Below are positions 15,204 through 22,586 of a DNA stretch of 64,000 bases, piece after piece (within the stretch, counting starts at the first letter, position 1; the number at the start of each line of letters is the position of its first letter). A program made the position numbers and the translations under genes. The stretch is from Paenisporosarcina sp050269735 (GTDB lineage: Bacteria; Bacillota; Bacilli; Bacillales_A; Planococcaceae): the NCBI RefSeq assembly GCF_050269735.1, contig NZ_JBNNIX010000001.1, positions 1,116,001-1,180,000 on the forward strand, in the 5' to 3' direction. The notes under the pieces were generated by a model that was not told where the DNA came from, did no database searches, and worked only from the letters and a program-made list of their open reading frames with translations.

Positions 15204-15791
15204 TTGTTTAAGAAGAGAATGAAAATCGAGGTTGTTCCCGAAAGCCAATATACAGACTTCTCGGATCGCATGGACGAAAGTAAATACGCTACTAAGAGAA
15301 CGATAATCGCTGCAGCTTTACCTTTAGCCGTAGCCATACCGATAGTCGTCAGCAAGTTAACCGTTAGCACCGATACGTATACCGCCACAAGCATACCGGT
15401 CGCCGCAGCCATCCAAGCACCGCCGCCAATACCGGTACCACAAACCGCCGTCGATGTAATCGCACAAACACCGGTTGAACCCGCCCTTAACGCACTCGCA
15501 CAAAATCCATCGTATATGCCCGTGTCATCGCCCGAATTTATTCAGACCGGTATCATCGCTGACAAATCGCTCGAAGCACTCGCGAATGTTATGCAGCCCT
15601 TAATTGATATTCTTGTTGCGGTGAGTTTTCCGATTGCTAGCGTAATTATGATTGGCGCATGTTTCTTCTTTATGTTCGGTAACTCCGAAAAGGCGTGGTC
15701 AATGATTATGAATGCCGGACTAGGATACGTATTAATACAGATGTCACCGTTATTCTTACAGATGTTGCGCGTAGTCGGTGAATCCGTATAA
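15204..15791 (+). CDS. membrane protein with C-terminal two-helix pilin-like hairpin
   Basis: A 195-aa protein with a TTG start behind GGGAGGAAAAAG. It has a basic cytosolic N-tail, one membrane helix (about residues 32-52) and a long extracytosolic Ala/Pro/Thr-rich linker. A hairpin of two hydrophobic helices (about 137-160 and 166-187) is separated by GNSEKAW. The C-terminal hairpin architecture recalls VirB2/TrbC-type subunits, but size and motifs are not diagnostic. It is third in the same transcription unit as FtsK-like and replication-relaxation genes. Confidence 0.55.
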   Translation: MFKKRMKIEVVPESQYTDFSDRMDESKYATKRTIIAAALPLAVAIPIVVSKLTVSTDTYTATSIPVAAAIQAPPPIPVPQTAVDVIAQTPVEPALNALAQNPSYMPVSSPEFIQTGIIADKSLEALANVMQPLIDILVAVSFPIASVIMIGACFFFMFGNSEKAWSMIMNAGLGYVLIQMSPLFLQMLRVVGESV

Positions 15792-15799
15792 ATAAAAAG

Positions 15800-15833
15800 A
15801 ACGCCCTGCGCTCATTACGAGTTCGGGGCGTTT
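15800..15833. terminator. shared terminator between convergent genes
   Basis: AACGCCC pairs with GGGGCGTT between the end of the membrane-protein gene and the end of the minus-strand gene at 15832. Confidence 0.7.
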
Positions 15834-16182
15834 ATGATTTCGCTAGATAAACGGTTAGTAGTTCCTCCGTTCGATTACGCAGACGTACGTTGAGATACCG
15901 ACGATGGTGCTCGTATCCTTTAAAGTAAAACGTATAGGACGTCGTAGTGCCGTCGTTGTTGTCGCGCGTAATTTTATTATTATGCTGGCGCATGTATTGC
16001 TTCGTTTCTTTAAGATCGTTCTGAGCTGCTTTAATTGCACCGTCGATTAAATTCAGATACGGCCGCGGTAACTTTACGTCTAATTGCTCGAATTTAACTC
16101 GGTCGTGTTCCAGGACAGTAAGTACCATCGGTAAATAAATCATTCTTTCAAAGTAAGGCAAACTCTCTTCGGGAATTAACAT
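15832..16182 (-). CDS. 116-aa protein of unknown function beside the repressor
   Basis: The start is ATG 16182 (MLIPEESLPYFERMIYLP), behind GCGGAGG. An upstream in-frame ATG would add 13 residues without a ribosome site. The protein is basic and helical with YKxTKQYMRQHNNKI-like charged stretches and TTTSYTFYFKGYEHHRRYLNVRLRNR, and has no membrane segment. It is transcribed with the XRE repressor on the minus strand and so may be expressed in the maintained state. I recognise no family. Confidence 0.6.
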   Translation of the reverse strand: MLIPEESLPYFERMIYLPMVLTVLEHDRVKFEQLDVKLPRPYLNLIDGAIKAAQNDLKETKQYMRQHNNKITRDNNDGTTTSYTFYFKGYEHHRRYLNVRLRNRTEELLTVYLAKS

Positions 16183-16238
16183 CGCAATACCTCCGCATAT
16201 AAAAATCGCCCAAACTCGCAAGGAGAAAGGGCGTCTTC

Positions 16239-16475
16239 TTATTCTTCTATTGTAAGAACTTCGTTAAAGTCCGTAATTTCAAGACCGCGCATAACAAGTA
16301 GTAAATTCTTTTTACTAATCGCTTCTTTATTGTTTCTATATAAATCGCTGATCGTCGCAGGACGTAAAGTTACGCCGGTCTTCTTTTGTATTTCTTGCGC
16401 CAGTTGTATCTGCGTAGTGATTCCGCGAGCATTTGCAGCCTTATCTATAGTCAGTTTAATAGTAATTTTAGACAC
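16239..16475 (-). CDS. XRE/Cro-CI-type repressor (78 aa)
   Basis: A compact helix-turn-helix protein: ITTQIQLAQEIQKKTGVTLRPATISDLYRNNKEAISKKNLLLVMRGL (read as overlapping short segments) gives the five-helix HTH_3 fold. It has no oligomerisation or protease domain. It is divergent from the long rightward gene series starting at 16650, with 175 bp of operator-like DNA between them. This is the usual layout of an element's master repressor. Confidence 0.78.
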   Translation of the reverse strand: MSKITIKLTIDKAANARGITTQIQLAQEIQKKTGVTLRPATISDLYRNNKEAISKKNLLLVMRGLEITDFNEVLTIEE

Positions 16476-16649
16476 TCCCTTCGTACATTCCTTTTATATA
16501 GTATGCACCACAATTATGTATTTACGCAATTACATAAAATAAATTAAATTTTATTCTATTTAGGCCTTTACATACATAAAGTACGGTGATATAGTAATAA
16601 TAGAATTACGTAATACGGTAATAACGTAAAACTAAAAGGAGTTGAGCGA
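16476..16649. promoter_or_regulatory. divergent control region of the element
   Basis: The rightward promoter is TTTACA (16567-16572), a 17-bp spacer and TATAGT (16590-16595). Repeated TTACG motifs flank it, including ATTACGTAAT near 16611 and TTACGCAATTACAT around 16524, as expected for repressor half-sites. A TATATA box lies close to the leftward repressor start. Confidence 0.65.
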
Positions 16650-16949
16650 ATGAAAAAAATCACTTTGCAACATACGGACTTCGATCCGGTCACAAACGAA
16701 ATATGTTCCGACACTGAACAAGGTTACTTGCTAACGCCTCATATCGTGCTTTATAGCGGTCCAACAGGATTTGGCTTTCATTGCTTCGAGGAAGCTATCG
16801 CCGACGATCAGTCGACAGTCAAGACGGATACTTCGTGCATAATCGATATTAGCATTTCGGGTGCAAGCGTTGAAGGTATCAACCTGGCGAAGTTAGCCAC
16901 GATGACAGTCGCAGAACTCGCGAAAACTTTAGCAGCGCAAATACATTAA
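16650..16949 (+). CDS. 99-aa protein of unknown function, first rightward gene
   Basis: It follows AAAGGAGTTGAGCG. The protein is acidic and soluble with a beta-rich N-terminal part (GYLLTPHIVLYSGPTGFGFHCFEEA in pieces) and a C-terminal helix (ATMTVAELAKTLAAQ). It is directly downstream of the controlled promoter, so it is probably an early gene. I recognise no family. Confidence 0.65.
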   Translation: MKKITLQHTDFDPVTNEICSDTEQGYLLTPHIVLYSGPTGFGFHCFEEAIADDQSTVKTDTSCIIDISISGASVEGINLAKLATMTVAELAKTLAAQIH

Positions 16950-16965
16950 TCGGAGGTAGTCGGAA

Positions 16966-17103
16966 ATGAAGGTGATACGAAGCATTAGTGAATACTTCCT
17001 AGCGGATGCAGACGAAGAAATACCGGTAAGTGAACTATGTTGGTTTTACGTCCCTTACATCCTTGTTGCAATAATCGTTTTATTGACGGCACTTTCAATC
17101 TAA
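16966..17103 (+). CDS. 45-aa single-pass membrane peptide
   Basis: ATG 16966 follows CGGAGGTAG, with the stop at 17101-17103. The N-terminal half is charged (ISEYFLADADEEIP), followed by one membrane helix (YVPYILVAIIVLLTALSI). It lies 16 bp after the previous gene and 18 bp before the next, clearly in the same operon. Confidence 0.65.
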   Translation: MKVIRSISEYFLADADEEIPVSELCWFYVPYILVAIIVLLTALSI

Positions 17104-17121
17104 AATTCGGAGGCGATAAAT

Positions 17122-17433
17122 ATGGAAAACATCAACCTACAATTAATTTCGGCAAAGGACGTACTACTGGCAGGTCTACAAAAACGAATCGAAGTCATCG
17201 ATACGGATTGGAATGAAACGACCTACACGCTACCAATCGTTGAGGGCGTAACTGTTGATTTATACGAAGAAAGTGAGCAAGGGGTATTGCGTATCGACGA
17301 CCAATACTTCGAATTCTTACTAACGGAAGAAATGGCGCAAATCTTGATTGACTGGGATTCAGTGAAGCCAGCGGAATTATTTAGCGCACTACATCGCAAT
17401 CGTTTCCAATTTAAAGTAGCTATCGCTGTATAA
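17122..17433 (+). CDS. 103-aa acidic protein of unknown function
   Basis: It starts behind TCGGAGGCGA. The protein is acidic, mixed alpha/beta, and contains no cysteine or membrane segment. Motif-like stretches are VEGVTVDLYEESEQGVLRI and AQILIDWDSVKPAELFSALH. It is the third gene of the rightward early operon. I recognise no family. Confidence 0.65.
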   Translation: MENINLQLISAKDVLLAGLQKRIEVIDTDWNETTYTLPIVEGVTVDLYEESEQGVLRIDDQYFEFLLTEEMAQILIDWDSVKPAELFSALHRNRFQFKVAIAV

Positions 17434-17468
17434 AGAAAAAAGAATCTAAAAGCAGGCGGTGAGAATTA

Positions 17469-17618
17469 ATGAACAAATTAGAAAAGCTGAAAAAGCAAGC
17501 GGAGGATCTTTACGACGTTATCAAACGGTCGCAGAAGGAAATAGATAACCCGGCATTAGTAACGGGCATTCTTAGCGAGTTGACCATGTTTATTGACAAC
17601 GTAGAAGACGAGGAGTAA
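17469..17618 (+). CDS. 49-aa coiled-coil-like small protein
   Basis: ATG 17469 is preceded by GGCGGTGAGA. The peptide starts MNKLEKLKKQAEDLYDVIKR and is strongly helical with heptad-like spacing, ending in an acidic tail (NVEDEE). It is the last gene of the early operon before the repeat-rich gap. Confidence 0.55.
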   Translation: MNKLEKLKKQAEDLYDVIKRSQKEIDNPALVTGILSELTMFIDNVEDEE

Positions 17619-18556
17619 TCAGACGTTATAGCATAAATAAAACCGTTGGCGCGGTTAGATAAATTATAGACGGGGATGAATCGAGTGTCGGGCGTGTTTA
17701 TATAGGAATTAGGGGCGTACTTGGCGGACGCTTCTTTTTTGCGTTCAATGTTGCAATTCGTAAGTTTACGGGTCTATACCGTAATAAGAGCGGAAAACTT
17801 TCGTAATAAATGTCGCAATCTGCATGAGAAAATGGGGCAGATGTAGTAGGGGGCGAAAGTTAATGTCGCAAATGCTTAAATTTGTTGTCTATAAAGTAAT
17901 AAGAACGGAAAAACTTACGCACTCGATATCGCAACTATCCGCTATGAACTCGCAGTAGTAAGTAAGGGAGGAAATTTTGTCGCCATTTTTTAAGCCGTTA
18001 GTTGCCTATACATTATGAGAAAAACTTTTTACCTTTAGGTTGGGAAAAAGACGTTTTCGGCACCAGTAAAGTGAAAGGGTACTTTCTTTCAAGTTTTACG
18101 TTGTTAGTTGCCTTTACATTATAGATACCTACATTTTAGCCGTATTTCTATCTTATTTTTTGAATAGGTAAATATCTACCTACATTTTCCGCGAATTGTT
18201 GCCCTTAAAGAGTAGAGGAACCCATTTTATTGGTGAGTTTCTATCTTATTTTATGAAGAGGTAATTTACTTACGCGAGAAAATTTACTGAAATTACGTTA
18301 ATTACACTGTTAAAATCATCGTTTTGCGCCTTACCTTTTGAAGACTGGTGAAAAACACCGCGCTAGTCACCTTAGCATTACGAGAAAAACTTTCGTTGGT
18401 GAAAAATACCGTCGCAGATTGCTTTACATTATGAAGGTTAGTATAAAATACCGCGTTTGACGGCTTTACATTATAAGAGGTAATTCCGCCAGTCATTGGC
18501 GTTCTTTTTATTTAATCACTTAGTTATAGAAAATTACCACTAAAGGATGTGAAACC
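17619..18556. repeat. 938-bp non-coding region with degenerate long repeats
   Basis: At least six related units recur. They start with a CTATA/CTTTACATTAT-like box and run into AGAAAAACTTTCG-like sequence: near 17772 and 17887 (GTCTATA..GTAATAAGA.CGGAAAA), 18004 (GCCTATACATTATGAGAAAAACTT), 18110 (GCCTTTACATTATAGA), 18372 (CATTACGAGAAAAACTTTCG), 18424 (TTTACATTATGAAGG) and 18463 (TTTACATTATAAGAGG). The first four are spaced 106-117 bp apart. Small palindromes GGTGAAAAACACC and GGTGAAAAATACC are interspersed. Function is unknown. An iteron-type origin, an operator array or a non-coding RNA array would fit. Confidence 0.55.
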
Positions 18557-18793
18557 ATGAACGGTCAGACAATCGCAACGATCCGTAAGTTTTACGGCTT
18601 GAACCAGGCGCAGTTAGCCGAACTACTCAACGTTAGTCAGCCATATATCGCGCAAGTTGAAGGCGGTAGCAAGGCAGTAACGCAGTCGTTTATTTATAAA
18701 ATCACCGCAGCACTCGACTTAACACCGGAGAAGCTACAAGCAATCATCGCAGCAGACACGGAATACAGACGTATGCAAGACGCAATCAAATAA
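18557..18793 (+). CDS. XRE-family helix-turn-helix protein (78 aa)
   Basis: A classic HTH_3 fold: ATIRKFYGLNQAQLAELLNVS followed by QPYIAQVEGGSKAVTQSFIYKI (split at the turn) and a C-terminal helix. No effector domain. It follows AAAGGATG. Placed at the end of the repeat array, it is the best local candidate to bind those repeats (inference). Confidence 0.82.
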   Translation: MNGQTIATIRKFYGLNQAQLAELLNVSQPYIAQVEGGSKAVTQSFIYKITAALDLTPEKLQAIIAADTEYRRMQDAIK

Positions 18794-18808
18794 AAGGGGC
18801 GGATATGG

Positions 18809-19075
18809 GTGAGATTATCGAAAAATTTCTTAAGAGGCGAATGTTTATTTTGCGGGTTGGAAATCGGACAAGGCGGAATGTGGTCGACTGCCAAAGGAGA
18901 TATAGCGTTATGCGGTGATCCCGATTGTATCGACAAACTTATGCACTTTGCGGTAGACGCTTTAAAAGACGGTCACTTAATGGGTGTATCTAAGCGCCAG
19001 TTAACGATATGTATGAAAGGCGTAATTACGGATGTTATCGAGCGTAAAGACAAATCGGATAAATACGGCTATTAA
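18809..19075 (+). CDS. small zinc-ribbon-like protein (88 aa)
   Basis: A GTG start at 18809 behind AAAGGGGCGG. A competing ATG at 18805 opens a 37-aa frame without family features. CLFCGLEIGQGGMWS followed by IALCGDPDC gives a Cys4 zinc-binding pattern. The C-terminal half is helical with LMGVSKRQLTICMKGVITDVIERK. It is probably a DNA- or RNA-associated accessory factor; the specific function is unknown. Confidence 0.6.
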   Translation: MRLSKNFLRGECLFCGLEIGQGGMWSTAKGDIALCGDPDCIDKLMHFAVDALKDGHLMGVSKRQLTICMKGVITDVIERKDKSDKYGY

Positions 19076-19372
19076 TTGGCGGTTATTTGTACTTATATCG
19101 TTAGCACTTATATAAACGATTATCGTTGGTATTTAACATCTGCGAATGCTTTGCATGAGCCATGTTTTAAGTCGGAACGACAGGCGAAATAATACCTTGC
19201 TAACGCAAGTCAATCCGACAAAAAGATGTCGTCTTGAACAATTAAAAACAAAGCTATATTTATTTAAGGGAGACACGCTACAAACCGCGGTATATCAACG
19301 TTTTGAAAGAATTCTGCGACGGAATTGTCGCTAAAACGTATGTGGTCTTGCAAAAATCGAGGAGGAATTTAA
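19076..19372. other. 297-bp gap without a supported gene
   Basis: A 62-aa frame crosses it but has no ribosome site and a basic, unstructured product. No strong hairpin or promoter stands out. Confidence 0.4.
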
Positions 19373-20578
19373 ATGACAGAAATAACGGTAGTCGATTCGG
19401 TAATGGGCGCAGGAAAGACGCAATGGGCGATTCAGCACATGAACGAAGCTGGACCGACGGATAACTTCATATTTATTACGCCATTTCTTACCGAGGTCGC
19501 ACGTATTAAAGAAAGCGTAAAAGATCGTACATTTGTCGAGCCGACGATATTCAATGATACATCGAAGCTAGACGACTTGAAACGTCTAATCGCATCTAAT
19601 CGCGACATTGTAAGCACGCACGCGCTATTCTCACGCGCTGACGACGAAGTGGTCGAATTACTAGAACAATCGGGCTACACGCTAATTTTAGACGAAGTAT
19701 TCGACGTAGTGGAAAGCGTATCGATTAAGTCGGCAGATATCAAACGGTTGCAATCGAATGGCGACATCGTAATTAACGAGGATATGCGCGTAGATTGGAC
19801 AGGCGATTCACACGATAATAGCCGATACCGCGACATTCGAGAACTTGCACAGGCGGGCAACCTCTATTTATTCCGCGGTTCATTCATGGTATGGGCGTTC
19901 CCGCCGGCAGTATTCCGAGCGTTCCCTAAAGCAATCGTGCTGACGTATCTGTTTAATTGTCAAATGCAACGTTATTACTTCGATATGTTCGATTTGAAGT
20001 ACGACTATAAAGGCGTTCAGAAAGTCGGAGATAGATACGAGTTATGTGAACACGATGTAAAACGCGAGAATCGTGCGGAACTATTCGCTTTAATCGAGGT
20101 ATACGACGGAAAAATGAACGATGTCGGTCGGGGTAAGTTCGAATTAAGTCAAGCGAAGTTGAAGAAATACGACGTAGATACGCTAGACCAAATCAGAAAT
20201 AATACGGCCAACTTTTTCCGTAGATATGCAGACAACGCTAAGAAAGACGATGTGTACCTTTCGACGCTAAAAGAGGTCGAGTCTTTTGTGACACCGCGAG
20301 GTTTTAAAAAGTCGGTCATTCCACACAATGCACGGGCGACAAACGAGTACCAAAAGCGCAGAGCCGTAGCGTATCTGATTAATCGCTTTATGAATCGCGA
20401 CAAGGCAGCGTTCTTCCAGGACAACGGAATCAGCGTCAACGAAGATTTATACGCAATCAGCGAATTAGTCCAGTGGCTATTCCGTAGCCGTATTCGCAAT
20501 GGTGAGGCTATTCATGCTTATATACCATCGGAAAGGATGCGTGGATTATTGGAACGTTGGGCGAAATACGAAATATAG
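19373..20578 (+). CDS. P-loop helicase-like ATPase (401 aa)
   Basis: It starts behind CGAGGAGG. The first residues hold the Walker A motif VMGAGKTQWAI (residues about 10-20), and LILDEVFDVVES is the Walker B/DExx strand (about 101-112). Downstream regions are basic and helical. The pattern matches superfamily 2-like DNA-dependent ATPases encoded by Bacillales phages and plasmids, usually annotated as DEAD/DEAH-like replication proteins. Conserved helicase motifs III-VI are not obvious by eye, so helicase activity is inferred. No other replication initiator except the replication-relaxation protein is visible in the element. Confidence 0.65.
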   Translation: MTEITVVDSVMGAGKTQWAIQHMNEAGPTDNFIFITPFLTEVARIKESVKDRTFVEPTIFNDTSKLDDLKRLIASNRDIVSTHALFSRADDEVVELLEQSGYTLILDEVFDVVESVSIKSADIKRLQSNGDIVINEDMRVDWTGDSHDNSRYRDIRELAQAGNLYLFRGSFMVWAFPPAVFRAFPKAIVLTYLFNCQMQRYYFDMFDLKYDYKGVQKVGDRYELCEHDVKRENRAELFALIEVYDGKMNDVGRGKFELSQAKLKKYDVDTLDQIRNNTANFFRRYADNAKKDDVYLSTLKEVESFVTPRGFKKSVIPHNARATNEYQKRRAVAYLINRFMNRDKAAFFQDNGISVNEDLYAISELVQWLFRSRIRNGEAIHAYIPSERMRGLLERWAKYEI

Positions 20579-20589
20579 GAGGGTTATTC

Positions 20590-20760
20590 ATGCGAATTAA
20601 GTACATCGTGTCGCTCGGAGTAGCGCAAGAGTTAATCGCGAAAGGTTATAAGGTCGTCGAGGTAAAACAGTCTAGTCGCGTAGCAGGTCGGGTTGTATTC
20701 GGCTTTGAGGACACGGCAGAACTTCGAAAAGACTTCGGTGCGATAACAAATAAGAAGTAA
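20590..20760 (+). CDS. DUF5659-like small protein (56 aa)
   Basis: ATG 20590 follows AGGAGGG, and a longer in-frame start inside the previous gene has no ribosome site. The pattern YIVSLGVAQELIAKGYKVVEV then VVFGFEDTAELRKDF resembles DUF5659-type proteins often found in phages, where a strand-helix-strand unit reads an F.F.DT.EL motif. Function is unknown. Confidence 0.55.
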   Translation: MRIKYIVSLGVAQELIAKGYKVVEVKQSSRVAGRVVFGFEDTAELRKDFGAITNKK

Positions 20761-20795
20761 CTAGCAACAGCCAAAAAACCACAGAAACGGGGAAA

Positions 20796-21509
20796 ATGAC
20801 AATGGTATCAATTAAAGCGAAAAAAGGAGAAATTTTAACGACTGCATTGAAGGTAGATCCAGGTACAGGTGCCGTTGATTTTGCTATGCGATATGTAGAG
20901 GAATTGACGTTAAACCACGTAGAGGAGTTAGTCGAGGATTTAGTTAACGGAAATTTCGAGGAAATCGACGATAAAAAGGTTAGACGTTGCCAGTTTTGCG
21001 GTTACTACTACCGTGATGTTACAAAGAATAATAGTTCGCTGACGTGTTCAGACGATTGCAAAACAGGCAAGGACATCGTTTTGAAAGCGTATCGCCGTAA
21101 ATTAGAGAGTGAAGGAAAGCCGAAACGTCTTTCATATGAAGATTTATACTATGCGCAAGGGCTAGAATATCCGTTTTGGGCTAACGAGTTCCATATGTTC
21201 GAAAGTGATCGTAAGAATGGGGCGTACTCATACGGTGATAATTTCGAAGAAGTAGTCGCAAGGGACTTAATGAACGCGAAAATGGGCGGTAAGAAGAAGG
21301 CAGCGCAGATTATCGACTATGACGGTTATGATAACGTAGTTCCATTCGCGGTAGACCTATCGGAGAAATTACGTAAAACAACGGAAATGAAAACGATTAA
21401 AAGGAGTGCCAGCGAAATTGAAGACGACCTATTGGCGAGGTATGGCGCGGAGAAATTGGAAGTTGAACGCAAGAGAGCGCAGATGTTTGAGCGACGTCAT
21501 TACTATTAA
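20796..21509 (+). CDS. 237-aa protein with CxxC zinc-finger-like motif
   Basis: The N-terminal acidic helical region is followed at about residues 67-88 by CQFCGYYYRDV...LTCSDDC, a Cys4 zinc-binding pattern. The remainder is charged with RLSYEDLYYAQGLEYPFWANEF and a basic C-terminal helix (KLEVERKRAQMFERR). The ribosome site is weak (GGGGAAA). I recognise no family. A nucleic-acid-binding role is plausible from the zinc motif and basic tail. Confidence 0.6.
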   Translation: MTMVSIKAKKGEILTTALKVDPGTGAVDFAMRYVEELTLNHVEELVEDLVNGNFEEIDDKKVRRCQFCGYYYRDVTKNNSSLTCSDDCKTGKDIVLKAYRRKLESEGKPKRLSYEDLYYAQGLEYPFWANEFHMFESDRKNGAYSYGDNFEEVVARDLMNAKMGGKKKAAQIIDYDGYDNVVPFAVDLSEKLRKTTEMKTIKRSASEIEDDLLARYGAEKLEVERKRAQMFERRHYY

Positions 21510-21611
21510 TTTAGCTGCGACCAACTCGACTATATATGAGAGCAACAAATTCAACTATTTTTTAGGCTTTTAGTGAACAAAGTGACTAATAAGATATGGA
21601 GGTGAACTTGA

Positions 21612-21857
21612 ATGAAAGAAAACAGATTTAAAAAGATTAGACTTTGGAAGAATCTGACGGTAAGAGAAGCAGCGGAAGCATTAAATTTCTCGCCAAGCTA
21701 TATTAGTGCTATCGAAAACGGTCACAAGGAAGCATCGCCCGAAATTCGCGCGGCATATGCGCACGCGTTCCCACTCGATGATAGCTATTTCTTATTTTTG
21801 TCTAGTTATCAAAAATTAGACGAAGAACACCATATTATAACTTTACGTCAAGGTTAG
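21612..21857 (+). CDS. XRE-family helix-turn-helix regulator (81 aa)
   Basis: The HTH fold is read in IRLWKNLTVREAAEALNFSPSY followed by ISAIENGHKEASPEIRAAYA. It begins behind GGAGGTGAACTTGA after a 100-bp gap that may hold its own promoter. It precedes the structural-type genes, so it may act as a late-gene regulator (inference). Confidence 0.78.
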   Translation: MKENRFKKIRLWKNLTVREAAEALNFSPSYISAIENGHKEASPEIRAAYAHAFPLDDSYFLFLSSYQKLDEEHHIITLRQG

Positions 21858-21888
21858 TCGAAAGTCAATAGGAAAGCGAGGAAATGAA

Positions 21889-22131
21889 GTGTACTACGAT
21901 TTAGACGACACAGAATTATTTTTATTAGATGTTGGCGAGTACGTTGAAACAACTACGAATATGAAATCTTATTTAGTTATGCCGGAAGAAAAGCGTGAAA
22001 AGTACGTCACCAAAGTTGTGCTAGACATTACGCGGCAATGCAGTCCGAAAGCAAACTACGGAGTCACGCGTGACGTTTTACGCGCATTTGTAATCGACGT
22101 GCTAGCGAGCATAGAACGGAAGCATCAGTAA
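21889..22131 (+). CDS. 80-aa protein of unknown function
   Basis: A GTG start at 21889 with AGCGAGGAAATGAA upstream, 31 bp after the XRE gene. The product is acidic at the N-terminus (YYDLDDTELFLLDVGEYVE) and helical at the C-terminus. It contains one cysteine and no membrane segment. It is followed by a terminator. I recognise no family. Confidence 0.6.
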   Translation: MYYDLDDTELFLLDVGEYVETTTNMKSYLVMPEEKREKYVTKVVLDITRQCSPKANYGVTRDVLRAFVIDVLASIERKHQ

Positions 22132-22134
22132 ACT

Positions 22135-22166
22135 AAGCCCTTCGGATCAATACCGGAAGGCTTTTT
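22135..22166 (+). terminator. terminator after the XRE operon
   Basis: AAGCC and CGG segments pair with CCG and GGCTT across the hairpin, followed by TTTTT. Confidence 0.75.
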
Positions 22167-22195
22167 ATTATGGAGTAAAACGAGAGGGGATTTAT

Positions 22196-22546
22196 ATGAA
22201 TACGACAAACGACATTTTAAGAATCATCGGAGATTTAGGAACGGTAGGCGCATATGTCGCTTCAAAAGAAGAAGACAACGTCACCGCAGAGGAATTGAAA
22301 GAGGCATATATAAACGCTGCAAATAAAGTATCGCAAGCTGAACGCGAATTGAAGGCATTGAAACTTTCGAAGGAAGACGGTAAGCATTTATCCCTAATCC
22401 GTGACGCTTTCCAATTAACACGTAAGGCGCTCATTGCAGCCTCGCAAGGAAACGGTCGCCAGGCGGAAATCTTAATACTTCAAGCGAAAACGAAGGTACC
22501 GGAATACGAATTACGAAAAGCTAAAAGTAAGAGGCCAAACGGTTAG
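22196..22546 (+). CDS. 116-aa helical protein upstream of the tape measure gene
   Basis: It starts behind GAGAGGGG. The product is strongly helical and charged (EELKEAYINAANKVSQAERELKALKL in pieces), with a Lys/Arg-rich end. It has its own terminator before the tape measure gene. In tailed phages this position is normally the tail assembly chaperone, but this sequence does not look like one, and that gene is found 5 kb further on. Confidence 0.6.
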   Translation: MNTTNDILRIIGDLGTVGAYVASKEEDNVTAEELKEAYINAANKVSQAERELKALKLSKEDGKHLSLIRDAFQLTRKALIAASQGNGRQAEILILQAKTKVPEYELRKAKSKRPNG

Positions 22547-22566
22547 CAATCCGTAGGCTTCTTTTT
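22530..22566 (+). terminator. terminator before the tape measure gene
   Basis: AGAGGCC...ACGG pairs with CCGT..GGCTTCT and is followed by a T-run. Confidence 0.65.
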
Positions 22567-22586
22567 AATTAAAAAGGAGTGAGGAA

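Noticed and set aside
18302..18496. 64-aa minus-strand frame in the repeat-rich gap as a protein gene
   Set aside because: No Shine-Dalgarno sequence and no promoter specific to it. The pattern follows the DNA repeats. Kept only as a low-interest finding.
17619..18556. CRISPR array
   Set aside because: The repeats are degenerate, longer than 40 bp and separated by about 70-80 bp of partly related sequence. There are no uniform spacers and no cas genes.
19146..19334. 62-aa frame upstream of the helicase-like gene
   Set aside because: No ribosome site, and a basic low-information product.
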